Below, piece by piece: positions 17,768-26,411 of a stretch of 64,000 nt of DNA; positions within the stretch are counted from its first letter, which is position 1; the number at the start of each line of letters is the position of its first letter. Source of the stretch: Bradyrhizobium sp. WSM3983 (GTDB taxonomy: Bacteria; Pseudomonadota; Alphaproteobacteria; Rhizobiales; Xanthobacteraceae); contig NZ_AXAY01000026.1 in NCBI RefSeq assembly GCF_000473045.1, forward strand, positions 62,001 through 126,000, read 5' to 3'. Position numbers and translations under genes: made by a program. The notes below the pieces were generated by a model, which worked only from the letters and a program-made list of their open reading frames with translations, made no database searches and was not told where the DNA came from.

Positions 17768-17792
17768 AAAAGGCGGCCCCACGGCCGCCTTT
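17768..17792 (-). terminator. terminator after the Cys-rich small protein
   Basis: Read on the minus strand, AAAGGCGGCC, a short loop and GGCCGCCTTTT form a strong stem followed by T residues about 20 bases past the stop at 17811. Confidence 0.75.
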
Positions 17793-17810
17793 GTGGGCCA
17801 GTGGCCGAGC

Positions 17811-18044
17811 TTACTGGTTGTGGTTCTTCAGGACCTGGTCGCAGGCCTGCGAGATCTTGGCCCGGTTCTCCTTGAGGCAGGCCAAGACGGTGAAATCGCC
17901 CTGGTCGATAACCGGACGGCAGAACTTCTGCACATCACGCGTGCAGGCCTTCTGCTCGGCATCCGTGCCACGCCCCTGCTGGGCGAACGCAGCCGTGGAC
18001 AGGGTTGCCGACAGCACGGTGAGAGCGACGAGAAGCTTACGCAT
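17811..18044 (-). CDS. small secreted cysteine-rich repeat protein
   Basis: A 77-residue protein with an N-terminal signal peptide (MRKLLVALTVLSATLSTAAFA, cut predicted near residue 21). The mature part carries four Cys in the spacing KACTRDVQKFCRP...VLACLKEN...QACDQ. This resembles the Cys-rich repeat found in small periplasmic proteins related to GLG1-type repeats. Function unknown. It is monocistronic, with its own terminator, and is divergent from the 18499 gene with a 450-base gap between. Confidence 0.8.
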   Translation of the reverse strand: MRKLLVALTVLSATLSTAAFAQQGRGTDAEQKACTRDVQKFCRPVIDQGDFTVLACLKENRAKISQACDQVLKNHNQ

Positions 18045-18498
18045 TGTATTCCTTCATTCTGACGGCAGAATCGCACCGATCCCGGACAGCACAGGGCGGA
18101 CGACGGGAACGGATTGCTCTGATGGCAAGTTGCCGCGGAAAGGGCGGCACCGGAGAAGGCACAAGCACTGGCAAATGCGGCCAAATTGGCGCCGCGCCCA
18201 CCAAATCAGGTCTTCCCTCGGCCTTCATTGGCAGATGTAAGGGTTTGATCCTACGTCATAATTCTGGCAAGCGGCGTTTTACTGCATACCTGTTGCAGAG
18301 CTGCATCTGTCCGATCCGCCATTTCGGCCAGAAATACATGGAAACAGAGGAGATCCGAGGTCAGACCGCTGACATTGTGGGCGGTTAGGCTGTGAACCTG
18401 ATCCAGGCTCTTGAACCTGACTCAGGCTCGCAACACTAAACTTTCGATGTGGCGAGACGTCCTGTCATGAACGGACGTCGTTCCAAAACGGGATATTG
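18045..18498. other. intergenic region with paired operator-like repeats
   Basis: 454 bases between two divergently transcribed small secreted proteins. Apart from the tandem repeat at 18393-18429, no gene or RNA structure was recognised. Confidence 0.4.
18393..18429. promoter_or_regulatory. tandem operator-like repeat
   Basis: TGAACCTGATCCAGGCTC (18393-18410) and TGAACCTGACTCAGGCTC (18412-18429) are two 18-bp copies differing at two positions with a 19-base period. The second contains the perfect palindrome CCTGACTCAGG. This looks like a pair of regulator sites about 70-105 bases before the gene at 18499. Confidence 0.5.
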
Positions 18499-18999
18499 AT
18501 GATGAAAATCTTTGGGCGATCTGAACTGGCGATCAAGGCGGCGGGCATTGGTGCGGCGCTGCTCTTCTCAGTTGCGGCAGGCCATGCTCAGTCGTCCGGG
18601 CCGTTCGCCGGCTTCGACGGGGCGTGGACCGGCACCGGCACGGTGTCGCTATCGGACGGCTCGACCGAGCGCATCCGCTGCAAGGCGGACTACAAGGTCG
18701 CCGGCACCGGTCTCAGCCTCAAGCAGGCCCTGCACTGCGCCTCCGACAGCTACAAGTTCGACCTCACCAGCGACGTGACGAGCCAGGGCGAGCGGATTTC
18801 CGGCAACTGGAGCGAGTCCAACCGCAACATCTTCGGCAACCTTCAGGGCACCGCCGGTGGCGGTCAGATCGAGGTATTCGTCGAGGCCAACGGCTTTGCC
18901 GCCAATCTCTCGCTGCGCACCAACGGCTCCAAACAGACGGTGCAGATTTCGTCCAAGGGCGAGATCCGCGGCGTGAACATCACGATGACGAAGGGCTGA
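18499..18999 (+). CDS. secreted hypothetical protein, about 166 aa
   Basis: ATG 18499 (another ATG follows directly at 18502, and a TTG at 18496 is also in frame). The product has a signal peptide ending AAGHAQ. The mature part is Gly/Ser/Thr-rich with alternating beta-strand pattern (FDGAWTGTGTVSLSDG, YKVAGTGLSLKQALHC, ISGNWSESNRN), probably a lipocalin-like or small beta-barrel periplasmic protein. Two Cys (RCKADY, LHCAS) may pair. It resembles secreted proteins common in Bradyrhizobium whose role is unknown. A bidirectional-looking terminator follows. Confidence 0.75.
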   Translation: MMKIFGRSELAIKAAGIGAALLFSVAAGHAQSSGPFAGFDGAWTGTGTVSLSDGSTERIRCKADYKVAGTGLSLKQALHCASDSYKFDLTSDVTSQGERISGNWSESNRNIFGNLQGTAGGGQIEVFVEANGFAANLSLRTNGSKQTVQISSKGEIRGVNITMTKG

Positions 19000-19023
19000 T
19001 CGCCCCTTCCTGCTTCGAGAGAA

Positions 19024-19062
19024 ACAAGCCCCCGGTTTTCGCGAGCCGGAGGCTTTTTGCTG
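19024..19062. terminator. terminator between the convergent 18499 and 19066 genes
   Basis: AAGCCCCCGG and CCGGAGGCTTTTT form a stem-loop with a T-run on the plus strand, 25-60 bases after the stop at 18999. It ends just before the stop of the opposing methyltransferase gene. Confidence 0.75.
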
Positions 19063-19065
19063 ACA

Positions 19066-19857
19066 TCAATCCTTCCGCGCAACGCATTCGCATCGGCACC
19101 TGAAGTAAACCGCATCCGGATCGCGCCCCCAGGCGTCCCAACCGGCAAGCGCCGCCTCGATCTCCTCGGCGCTCGCGAGCGCCCTGCTCAGAAGCTGCGG
19201 CCCGAGGCCGAGAAGGCTTCGTCGCGCATCCGTGACCGCCTCGGCGCGGCTTGCCGCATCGGCGCTATGGTTGACATAGCTTGCGCCGGCCCAGACCGGC
19301 ATGAAGCCGTGCGCGCGAACAATGGCACTCTGCCGGCGACCAAAGCGAAGCGCCTCCGGATCGTCGTGCCCGTACCAGCGTTGCCAGAGGTCGAGCGCGA
19401 GGCGCACGCCGTCGAGTTCGGGATGGAGAATGTTGCCGCCGACATCGGCGTCACGCGTGCCGAGCACCCCGCCCGGCTTCAGCACCCGCCGCGCCTCCGC
19501 CAGCGTTCGCATCAACGTCGCCTCGCTCTGGTGATAGAGCACCGCGTGAAAGAACACCGCGTCGAATGCCTCATCCTCGAACGGAAGCGCGGTCATGTCG
19601 GCTTCGACAAAGGACAGATTGGTGAAGCCAGCCCTGGCGGCAAGCTGACGAGCCGCGGCGATTGCGTTCGACTCGATGTCGAGGCCGATCGCCTTGCCAA
19701 CAACCCCGGCAAGCGCAGCCGTAATCGTCCCTGGACCGCAGCCAACGTCGAGCAGGACCATGTCCGGTGTCAGGAACGGCGCAAGGAAGGCGGCGGAGTC
19801 GCCGCCCCGCTTCTGCTGAAACGCCGTGATGGAGTTGTCGTGCTGCGTTTCCCGCAT
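19066..19857 (-). CDS. class I SAM-dependent methyltransferase
   Basis: A 263-residue protein from ATG 19857 (the open frame extends into the RND gene but that part reads as shadow). The SAM-binding motif I is VLLDVGCGPGTITAAL, the acidic residue at the end of strand two is in AIGLDIESNAI, and motif II/III follow as FVEADMTALPFEDEAFDAVFF and RRVLKPGG. It belongs to the UbiE/Coq5-like group that methylates small molecules or lipids. It lies 60 bases downstream of an MMPL transporter on the same strand and could modify the lipid that transporter moves. The substrate is not deducible. Confidence 0.85.
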   Translation of the reverse strand: MRETQHDNSITAFQQKRGGDSAAFLAPFLTPDMVLLDVGCGPGTITAALAGVVGKAIGLDIESNAIAAARQLAARAGFTNLSFVEADMTALPFEDEAFDAVFFHAVLYHQSEATLMRTLAEARRVLKPGGVLGTRDADVGGNILHPELDGVRLALDLWQRWYGHDDPEALRFGRRQSAIVRAHGFMPVWAGASYVNHSADAASRAEAVTDARRSLLGLGPQLLSRALASAEEIEAALAGWDAWGRDPDAVYFRCRCECVARKD

Positions 19858-19916
19858 GATACCTCTCGAACCGCAGCCAGCGTGCTGCGATTCGGTGGCC
19901 GCGTGATGACCTCCGC

Positions 19917-22283
19917 TCAGATCGCCGGCTTGTCGGGGCCCTGCAGCTTGGCGTGCAGGTTGATCAGCCACATCGCCGTCGGCCGCAGGATGAAGAGGTC
20001 GGCCACCAGCGCCGCCACCATCGAGAAAGCGCTGAGCCAGCCGAACAGCCGCAGCGACGGCAGGTCCGAGAACACGGTGACGACGAGACCGCAGGCCAGC
20101 ACCAGCGTGGTCAGGATCAACGCCGGGCCGACCAGCACGGTCGCGCGCTCCACCGCGAGCGCTGAACCGACGCCCGGCTTGCTCTCAAGCCTAAGGCGAT
20201 TGAGGAAGTGGATGGTGGCGCTTAAGCCCAAGCCAAACGAGACGGTCAGCGCGACGACGCTGGCGAATTGCAGCCCCTCGCCCATCGCCCACAGCACCGT
20301 TCCCGACATCACCACTGGGAAGATGCCAGGCAGGATGCAGGCAAACATCACCACCCAGGAGCGGAAGGCGAGGCCGATGAAGATCGCGACCAGCGCGAAT
20401 TCGACGGTGAGCCCGCGGTTCAGCTTCTCGATCATGCCGGCCGAATTGCGCGCGGCGATGGCGGCGAGACCGGTGACGGCAACCTCGTAGCCAGGATGCT
20501 TCTTGCGGACGGCGTCGAGCTCGGAGTCCAGCTTGTCGACGATCGGCAGGAGCTGGCTGGAATCCTTGTCCGGCACGCGGCCGGCCACAACCACCGCATC
20601 CTGCTCGGCATCGATGAACCGCCGCACCAGATGCTCGGGGATGACGTTGACATATTCCTTGAGAGTCGCGACATCGTCGCTGCCGGCCTTTTCGGCCAGC
20701 CAGCGGCGCAGCGTCTCCAGCGACCAGACATTGCCGACGCCGGCCGCCTTCTCCACGGTCGCGTGCACGTCCGCGATGGTTTGCAGCGTCTCCGGCGAGT
20801 AGAGCGTTTCACCCTTGGGGAACTGGATCAGCACGTTGACCGGATTGGCGCCGGTCAGCTTGGCGTCGAGCCGGTTGCTGGCGGCCACCGCCTGGCGCTT
20901 GTCCGGCACCTGGTCGGCAAGCCGGTAGCGCGGCTCCAGATGGCCGTAGATGACGCCAAGGCCGCCGACGAACAGCACCGCAATCAAGCTGAACAGGCCG
21001 GGCCGGCCGACCATGCGCACCGCGATCCAGTAGCAGAAATTGCGCAGCGCCTGCACGCCGGCGTCCGCGGTCTGGAATTTGACGGCGAAGATCTTTTCAT
21101 TGCGCACGAACAGCACGCCGAACACCGGCACCAGCGACAGCACCGTGATCAGCGCGATGATGGTCGCGGCCAGTCCCGCTTCGCCGAATTTGCGGATCAG
21201 GTCGGAGTCGGAGAACTGCAGCGCAATGAAAGAAATGCCGGCGGTGCCGTGCGTCAGCACGCAGGCCGGGCCCACCACCAGCACCGCATTCTTGAACGCG
21301 GTGAATTTGTCCTGGCCCGCGATCAGCCGGTCGCGCGCGGCGAAGGTCAGCTGCATCGAGTCCGAGAACGAGATCACCATGATGAGCGGCGTCATCACGT
21401 TCAGGAACATGTTGAGATTGAAATTGGCCCAGCCGAGCGCGCCGAGCGCGATCAGGATCGCTATCATCGGCGGGAATGCCGCCACCACCATGAACGAGAT
21501 CTTGCGGAAGAAGATGATGGCGATGACGCAGCCGGCGAGAATGCCGAGGATGTTGTAGGTGAGTCCGTCGCGCTCGACCGCGTTGCGAATCTCGAGCTGC
21601 ATCACCGGCACGCCGGAAAGCTGCACACTCAGCCCGGTATCACCGAGATCCTCCTTCATCAGCGCGCGGATGTCGCCGACGGTCTTGGTGAGCTTGTTGG
21701 AGGCTACCACCTCCGGATCGAGCGACAGCACGATCAGCGCGAGCGTGCCGTCCTCCGACAAGAGCTTGCCGCGGATGATCTCGTTGTTTTTGACGGTCTC
21801 GATGAACTGGTCATAGGCCGCGCCCTCGGGCAGCTCGGCCGGGAACAACGCGGCCGGCAGCTTGCCCGGCGCCGGCGCCTGGCGCGCGGAGAATAGCGAG
21901 ACCAAACCGCGGGTGCCTTCGACCAGCTGCATATCAGTGACGAAATCGCGCAGCTTCTCAAGATTGTTCCGCGCCAGGAGTTTCTGGCCTTCGACCACGA
22001 CGAGAACGTCGAATTCCTCCGCCGGGAACTTCTTGGTCACCGCTTCATACTGGCGGAATTCCGGCGTGTTGGAGCGGAACAGCTGGGACAGCGAATCGTC
22101 GATCTTGATGCGATGGATGCCGAACACCGCGCCGACGATCAGCGCGAGCAGTATGATGCAGGAGACGATCGGCGCGCGGACCGCAATCAGCCCGATGCGC
22201 TCCAGCCCGAAGGCGATGGAGGACGTAGGCCCCTGCTCGACCTTGTCGACATGAACCTCATTCTCGCGGTGCTTTTCGAGCAT
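19917..22283 (-). CDS. MMPL/RND family transporter
   Basis: A 788-residue inner-membrane exporter with RND duplication: membrane segment near residues 30-55, periplasmic loop, helices around ILAGCVIAIIFFRKISFMVV and ISFSDSMQLTF, then a second half ending with FLNRLRLESK and LFILRPTAMWL. It carries out proton-driven export of lipids or hydrophobic compounds. It is shorter than HpnN and only generally similar, so it is probably not a duplicate with the same cargo. ATG 22283 is preceded by GGACAAGG. It lies between eutC and the methyltransferase, on the same strand as eutB-hpnP-eutC but about 200 bases away. A role in hopanoid or phospholipid handling is plausible but unproven. Confidence 0.85.
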   Translation of the reverse strand: MLEKHRENEVHVDKVEQGPTSSIAFGLERIGLIAVRAPIVSCIILLALIVGAVFGIHRIKIDDSLSQLFRSNTPEFRQYEAVTKKFPAEEFDVLVVVEGQKLLARNNLEKLRDFVTDMQLVEGTRGLVSLFSARQAPAPGKLPAALFPAELPEGAAYDQFIETVKNNEIIRGKLLSEDGTLALIVLSLDPEVVASNKLTKTVGDIRALMKEDLGDTGLSVQLSGVPVMQLEIRNAVERDGLTYNILGILAGCVIAIIFFRKISFMVVAAFPPMIAILIALGALGWANFNLNMFLNVMTPLIMVISFSDSMQLTFAARDRLIAGQDKFTAFKNAVLVVGPACVLTHGTAGISFIALQFSDSDLIRKFGEAGLAATIIALITVLSLVPVFGVLFVRNEKIFAVKFQTADAGVQALRNFCYWIAVRMVGRPGLFSLIAVLFVGGLGVIYGHLEPRYRLADQVPDKRQAVAASNRLDAKLTGANPVNVLIQFPKGETLYSPETLQTIADVHATVEKAAGVGNVWSLETLRRWLAEKAGSDDVATLKEYVNVIPEHLVRRFIDAEQDAVVVAGRVPDKDSSQLLPIVDKLDSELDAVRKKHPGYEVAVTGLAAIAARNSAGMIEKLNRGLTVEFALVAIFIGLAFRSWVVMFACILPGIFPVVMSGTVLWAMGEGLQFASVVALTVSFGLGLSATIHFLNRLRLESKPGVGSALAVERATVLVGPALILTTLVLACGLVVTVFSDLPSLRLFGWLSAFSMVAALVADLFILRPTAMWLINLHAKLQGPDKPAI

Positions 22284-22488
22284 GCCTTGTCCAGTTCCTA
22301 AATCGGTTCGGTCAGCGAGCTTATTGCGCCCCGCGAACGGCTTGAAAACGCCATACCAATGGGAGGCTTGCCCTTTGAAAATGCGCGGAAAATCGCCGGC
22401 AGCGGTTTAGCAGGTCAATCACCCTTCTCGCAAGCACGCCAAGGGTCTCCAAATCGATCAAGATGCGGCGATTTTGCCGGAATGCCTG

Positions 22489-23274
22489 TCATTCTGGCAC
22501 AGCCGTGCCGATTCGACGCGGCGCGCGGTCGGCGCTCTCGTCCTTGAGCGTCACGCCGGTGGCCTCCCGCGCCAACCCCTCGCGGACCAGCCAGGCGATC
22601 TTGAGGGCCGCCTCGTCATAGCTCAACCCAGCCTTGTGAATGTTCGACACGCAGTTTCGCTCGGCATCGGTCAGGCCGGGCTTCGGTGCGAAGGTCAGAT
22701 AGGCACCGAGGCTATCGGGCGCCGACAGGCCCGGCCGCTCGCCGATCAGCATCAAAACCATGCGGGCGCCGAGAATGGCCCCGATCTCGTCGCCGAGCGC
22801 GACCCGCGCGCCTGAGGCGACGACGGCATGGCCGATCGCGACAGCGTCGCCTTCGCCCAACAGCGGCAGCAGGCTATGCAGCAGCGCGACCGCATGGGCA
22901 TGGACCGCGGCGGCCGACAATCCGTCGCCGATCACGATCGCAAGCTGGCACGGCGCGGTGGCCCCATCCGCCAGCGCCGCGGCGGAGCCGGCATCGAGCT
23001 GTCGTCCCAGATCCGGCCGGCGCAGGTAATCGCTGCGATCGGCAGCGCGGCTCGTGACCTCGGTGGCGCCAAGGCCGAGCGCCCTGAGCCCGGCAAGCAG
23101 ACCCGGCGCATCGAAAGCGGAATGCACGGCATCGCGGGCGCGGGCATGCGCCAGCGTGAAATCGAGCAGCGGTTTTGTCGGCAGGCTCGCGCCGCTGCGC
23201 CCGAGCGCGACGCGCGCAGGTGTAAGCGACTTCAGGTCGACGGTCGGGCGCGCCGGAACGGGCTTGTCGCTCAT
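22489..23274 (-). CDS. eutC: ethanolamine ammonia-lyase small subunit EutC
   Basis: A 261-residue EutC. With EutB it forms the adenosylcobalamin-dependent enzyme that splits ethanolamine to acetaldehyde and ammonia. Family features: LTPARVALGRSGASLPTKPLLDF, LAIVIGDGLSAAAVHAHA, MVLMLIGERPGLSAPDSLGAYL (the B12-contacting region) and NCVSNIHKAGLSYDEAA. Its ATG overlaps the hpnP stop by 4 bases (ATGA), so eutC is translated off the hpnP message. No microcompartment genes are nearby, as usual in alphaproteobacteria that use EutBC for nitrogen. Confidence 0.95.
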   Translation of the reverse strand: MSDKPVPARPTVDLKSLTPARVALGRSGASLPTKPLLDFTLAHARARDAVHSAFDAPGLLAGLRALGLGATEVTSRAADRSDYLRRPDLGRQLDAGSAAALADGATAPCQLAIVIGDGLSAAAVHAHAVALLHSLLPLLGEGDAVAIGHAVVASGARVALGDEIGAILGARMVLMLIGERPGLSAPDSLGAYLTFAPKPGLTDAERNCVSNIHKAGLSYDEAALKIAWLVREGLAREATGVTLKDESADRAPRRIGTAVPE

Positions 23275-24857
23275 TCGGCGGGAACGGACGCTTCGCGCAG
23301 CCGGATCGAATAATTCGATGCGTTCTGCTGGCCGGTTGAAGCCGCGCGCGCGAAGGTGATGAGATGATGCGCGATCATGGTGCAGCCGATCAGGCCCTCC
23401 ATGTCACCGCAGCGAATCCGCCCCAGCGCGAATTTCCAGAAGACGCGCCTGTAGTCGCCGAGCACGCCGACCTTCCAGAAGATATTGCGCATCATGATCA
23501 AGCCGCGCCGGATGTTGGGCCAGGTCTTCATCTCGTCCGGCACCGGCATCTTGAGACGATGCGGATAAACGTGGTCGCATTGATACTGGAAGCGCGCATA
23601 GACCTTCTCGGGCTCGTAAGCCACGCCCATCGCGTGCTTCCAGGATGCGACGACCTCGTCATAAGGCAGCAGGAAGTCGACGTTGGAATCGCGGCCGTCG
23701 TCATGGACCAGGCGCCCGTCGCGCTCAAGCCGGTCCCAAAGCGGCGTCTTCGGCAGCGCCTGAAGCAAGTTGATGGTGAGAAGCGGGATCTGGGATTCCT
23801 CGATGAAGGCCAGCAACGCATCGGATGTATTCGGCTTGTCGGTGTCGAGTCCCATGATGATGCCGGAGACGACCTCCATGCCGTAGGAGTTGATGGTGCG
23901 CACGCCCTCGAGGATCGGGACCATCATGTTGTGGTCCTTGTGCATCGCGTGCAGTGCGTCGGGATCGGGGGTCTCGATGCCGCAGAAGATGGTGTGGAAC
24001 ATGGCCTCACGCATCTTCTCGAGGATTTCGGGGCGCTTGGCGATATTGAGCGTCGCCTCGCAGGCGAGCCGCATCACATAGCCGGTCCTCTTCTGCCACT
24101 CGATCAGATGCGGCAGCAGATCCATCGCCGCCTTGCGGTTACCGATGAAATTGTCGTCGACGAAATAGACCGTGTCGGTCATGCCGCATTCGCGCAGGCG
24201 ATCGAGCTCGGCGATGATCTGCTCCGGCGACTTGATGCGCGGGTTGCGGCCGTAGAGGCCGGGGATGTCGCAGAATTCGCACTGATAGGGACAGCCGCTG
24301 GAATACTGGATGCTGCCGAGGAAATACCGCTTCACATCGGCGAGCTCATAGGCCGGGATCGGAAACTCCGTCATCGGCACGCGGTCCTTGGTGGTCAGCA
24401 CCACCTGCCGTTCGGGGCGAGACGTGTCCCGCGACAGGATTTCGAGCAGCTGGTTGGTAGCGTCGCCGAGCTCACCGACATGGAGATAGTCGAACGACGG
24501 GTAATAGTCCGGGCAGGCACTGACCGAGGGGCCGCCGAGCGCCACCGGCAGGTCGAATTCATGGGCGCGGCGGCAGATGTCGTTCATCTGCTGGCGCTGG
24601 ATGTGCATGCCGCTGACGAAGACGGCCTCCGCCCATTCGAACTCTTCCTTCGTCGTGCGGCGAAGATTTTCGTCGACGAATTTGACCTGCCATTCCCTGG
24701 GCAGATAGGCCGCGAGCAACAGCAGGCCCTGCGGCGGCATGAAGGCGCGGACGCCGTCGGTCAGCGGATAGGAATACTCGAACGTCCCGAACGACGAGGT
24801 GTAACGCGGAAACACGCACAGGATCCGCCGCGACGTTCCGTTGCTTTCAGCGCGCAT
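23271..24857 (-). CDS. hpnP: hopanoid C-2 methylase HpnP (B12-binding radical SAM)
   Basis: A 528-residue protein: an N-terminal cobalamin-binding domain (about 10-150, starting RRILCVFPRYTSSFGTFEY), a radical SAM domain with CPYQCEFC (CX3CX2C, near residue 187), the GIETPD segment and a C-terminal DUF4070-type region. HpnP transfers a methyl group from methylcobalamin to C-2 of the hopanoid A ring. ATG 24857 is chosen because GGGGGAAG lies 6 bases upstream; a GTG at 24875 is the alternative. Length, domain order and its presence with shc in an alphaproteobacterium fit HpnP. HpnR (C-3) is less likely. An EcfG-like promoter lies 56-80 bases before the start. Confidence 0.85.
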   Translation of the reverse strand: MRAESNGTSRRILCVFPRYTSSFGTFEYSYPLTDGVRAFMPPQGLLLLAAYLPREWQVKFVDENLRRTTKEEFEWAEAVFVSGMHIQRQQMNDICRRAHEFDLPVALGGPSVSACPDYYPSFDYLHVGELGDATNQLLEILSRDTSRPERQVVLTTKDRVPMTEFPIPAYELADVKRYFLGSIQYSSGCPYQCEFCDIPGLYGRNPRIKSPEQIIAELDRLRECGMTDTVYFVDDNFIGNRKAAMDLLPHLIEWQKRTGYVMRLACEATLNIAKRPEILEKMREAMFHTIFCGIETPDPDALHAMHKDHNMMVPILEGVRTINSYGMEVVSGIIMGLDTDKPNTSDALLAFIEESQIPLLTINLLQALPKTPLWDRLERDGRLVHDDGRDSNVDFLLPYDEVVASWKHAMGVAYEPEKVYARFQYQCDHVYPHRLKMPVPDEMKTWPNIRRGLIMMRNIFWKVGVLGDYRRVFWKFALGRIRCGDMEGLIGCTMIAHHLITFARAASTGQQNASNYSIRLREASVPAE

Positions 24858-24912
24858 CGAACTTCCCCCAACCACGTGCTACGAACGGTACTGACGAGGT
24901 CTCCAGACACAT

Positions 24913-24937
24913 AACGTAACGCTGCGACCGGAATTCC
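24913..24937 (-). promoter_or_regulatory. EcfG-type (general stress) promoter for hpnP-eutC
   Basis: On the minus strand GGAAT (24937-24933), 16 bases, then CGTT (24916-24913). The EcfG consensus in alphaproteobacteria is GGAAC-N16/17-CGTT, so there is one mismatch in the -35. Transcription would begin near 24905, giving a leader of about 45-50 bases. EcfG control of hpnP is established in Rhodopseudomonas palustris TIE-1, which supports the call. Confidence 0.7.
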
Positions 24938-25028
24938 TCAATATTGTGGCAGCGACCTAATTCGTGAGACGCGCCAATGGTTTCTCCGGTTCACGCCGGG
25001 AGCTGGGGTTTTTCGCGAAATTTTCACC

Positions 25029-26411
25029 TCACGCGATCAGCCGGGAGGCGAAATCGGGCAACAGGCCTGCGTCACCGGCAAGCCGGAAGTCGGCACCGGC
25101 AATTCCGCTCTGGACCAGCCAGTCGTCGAACTCGGGCGCGCGGGCCGTACCGAAGACGTCGCGGACATAAAGCGCATCGTGGAAGGAGGTGGACTGGTAG
25201 TTCAGCATGACGTCGTCGGCGCCGGGCACCCCCATGATGAAGGTGACGCCGGCGGCTGCGAGCAGCGTCAGCAGATTGTCCATGTCGTCCTGGTCCGCCT
25301 CGGCATGGTTGGTGTAGCAGATGTCGATCCCGAGTGGCAGTCCGAGCAGCTTGCCGCAGAAATGGTCCTCCAGCCCCGCCCGGATGATCTCCTTGCCGTC
25401 ATAGAGATATTCCGGACCGATGAAGCCGACCACGCTGTTGACCAGTAATGGCGAAAAGGCGCGGGCCACCGCATAGGCGCGCGCCTCGCAGGTCTGCTGG
25501 TCGACGCCGTGATGGGCGTTGGCCGACAGCGCCGAGCCCTGGCCGGTCTCGAAATACATCACGTTGTCGCCGACGGTGCCGCGCTTCTGCGACAGTCCGG
25601 CCTCGTGCGCCTCCTTCAGCAAAGCGAGATCGATGCCAAAACTGCGGTTGGCAGCTTCGGTGCCGGCGACCGACTGGAAGACGAGGTCGACCGGCACGCC
25701 CTGCCCGATCAGCGCCAGCGTCGTGGTGACATGGGTCAGCACGCAGCCCTGCGTCGGGATTTTCAGCCGCGCGATGATCTCGTCCAGCAGCCGCAGCAAC
25801 TGCCCGATCACGGCCGGATCGTCGCTCGCCGGATTTATGCCGATGCAGGCATCGCCGGCCCCTAGCAGCAGACCGTCAAGGATCGAGGCGGTGATACCCC
25901 TGGCATCGTCGAAGGGATGGTTGGGTTGCAGCCGCGTGCTCATCCGGCCCTTCAGACCGATGGTGTTCCGGAAGGCGGTGGCGACCTCGCATCTCCGCGC
26001 CCCCAGGATCAGGTCCTGGTTGCGCATCAGTTTTGAGACCGCGGCCGCCATCTCCGGCGTGATGCCGGGCGCGAGGTTGCGCAAGGTCTCCGCCTTAGCC
26101 GCATCCGACAGCAGCCAGTCGCGGAAGGCTCCGACGGTCAGCGAGGCCACCGGCGCGAACGCCTTGGCGTCATGGCTGTCGATGACGAGGCGGGTAACCT
26201 CGTCGGCCTCATAGGGGATGATGGCCTCGTTGAGAAATTGACTGAGGGGGACGTCCGCAAGCGCCATCCGCGCGGCAATCATCTGCTCGGCGCTGCCCGC
26301 CGCAATGCCGGCCAGCCGATCGCCGGAGCGCGGCGGCGTCGCCTTGGCGAGGAGGTCGCGCAGGTCCGGGAAGGTGTAGGTCGTGGCGTCGATGGTATGG
26401 CGGTAGACCAA
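25029..26411 (-). CDS. eutB: ethanolamine ammonia-lyase large subunit EutB
   Basis: A 460-residue TIM-barrel catalytic subunit. Conserved stretches include MRNQDLILGARRCEV, TRLQPNHP, LLLGAGDACIGINPASDD, the glutamate-containing YFETGQGSALSANAHHGVDQ and the end of the barrel, IMGVPGADDVMLNYQSTSFHD. The start is a TTG at 26411 with GGAGGGG a few bases upstream, reading (M)VYRHTI as in other EutB proteins. It is transcribed toward hpnP with 171 bases between. Its partner eutC lies on the far side of hpnP. Confidence 0.95.
   Translation of the reverse strand: MVYRHTIDATTYTFPDLRDLLAKATPPRSGDRLAGIAAGSAEQMIAARMALADVPLSQFLNEAIIPYEADEVTRLVIDSHDAKAFAPVASLTVGAFRDWLLSDAAKAETLRNLAPGITPEMAAAVSKLMRNQDLILGARRCEVATAFRNTIGLKGRMSTRLQPNHPFDDARGITASILDGLLLGAGDACIGINPASDDPAVIGQLLRLLDEIIARLKIPTQGCVLTHVTTTLALIGQGVPVDLVFQSVAGTEAANRSFGIDLALLKEAHEAGLSQKRGTVGDNVMYFETGQGSALSANAHHGVDQQTCEARAYAVARAFSPLLVNSVVGFIGPEYLYDGKEIIRAGLEDHFCGKLLGLPLGIDICYTNHAEADQDDMDNLLTLLAAAGVTFIMGVPGADDVMLNYQSTSFHDALYVRDVFGTARAPEFDDWLVQSGIAGADFRLAGDAGLLPDFASRLIA

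Noticed and set aside
20268..21896. A 542-codon plus-strand frame opposite the MMPL exporter
   Set aside because: Same shadow-frame composition; the opposite strand encodes membrane helices in proper RND order.
23364..24914. A 516-codon plus-strand frame opposite hpnP
   Set aside because: No recognisable domain; hpnP on the other strand has intact radical SAM and B12-binding motifs.
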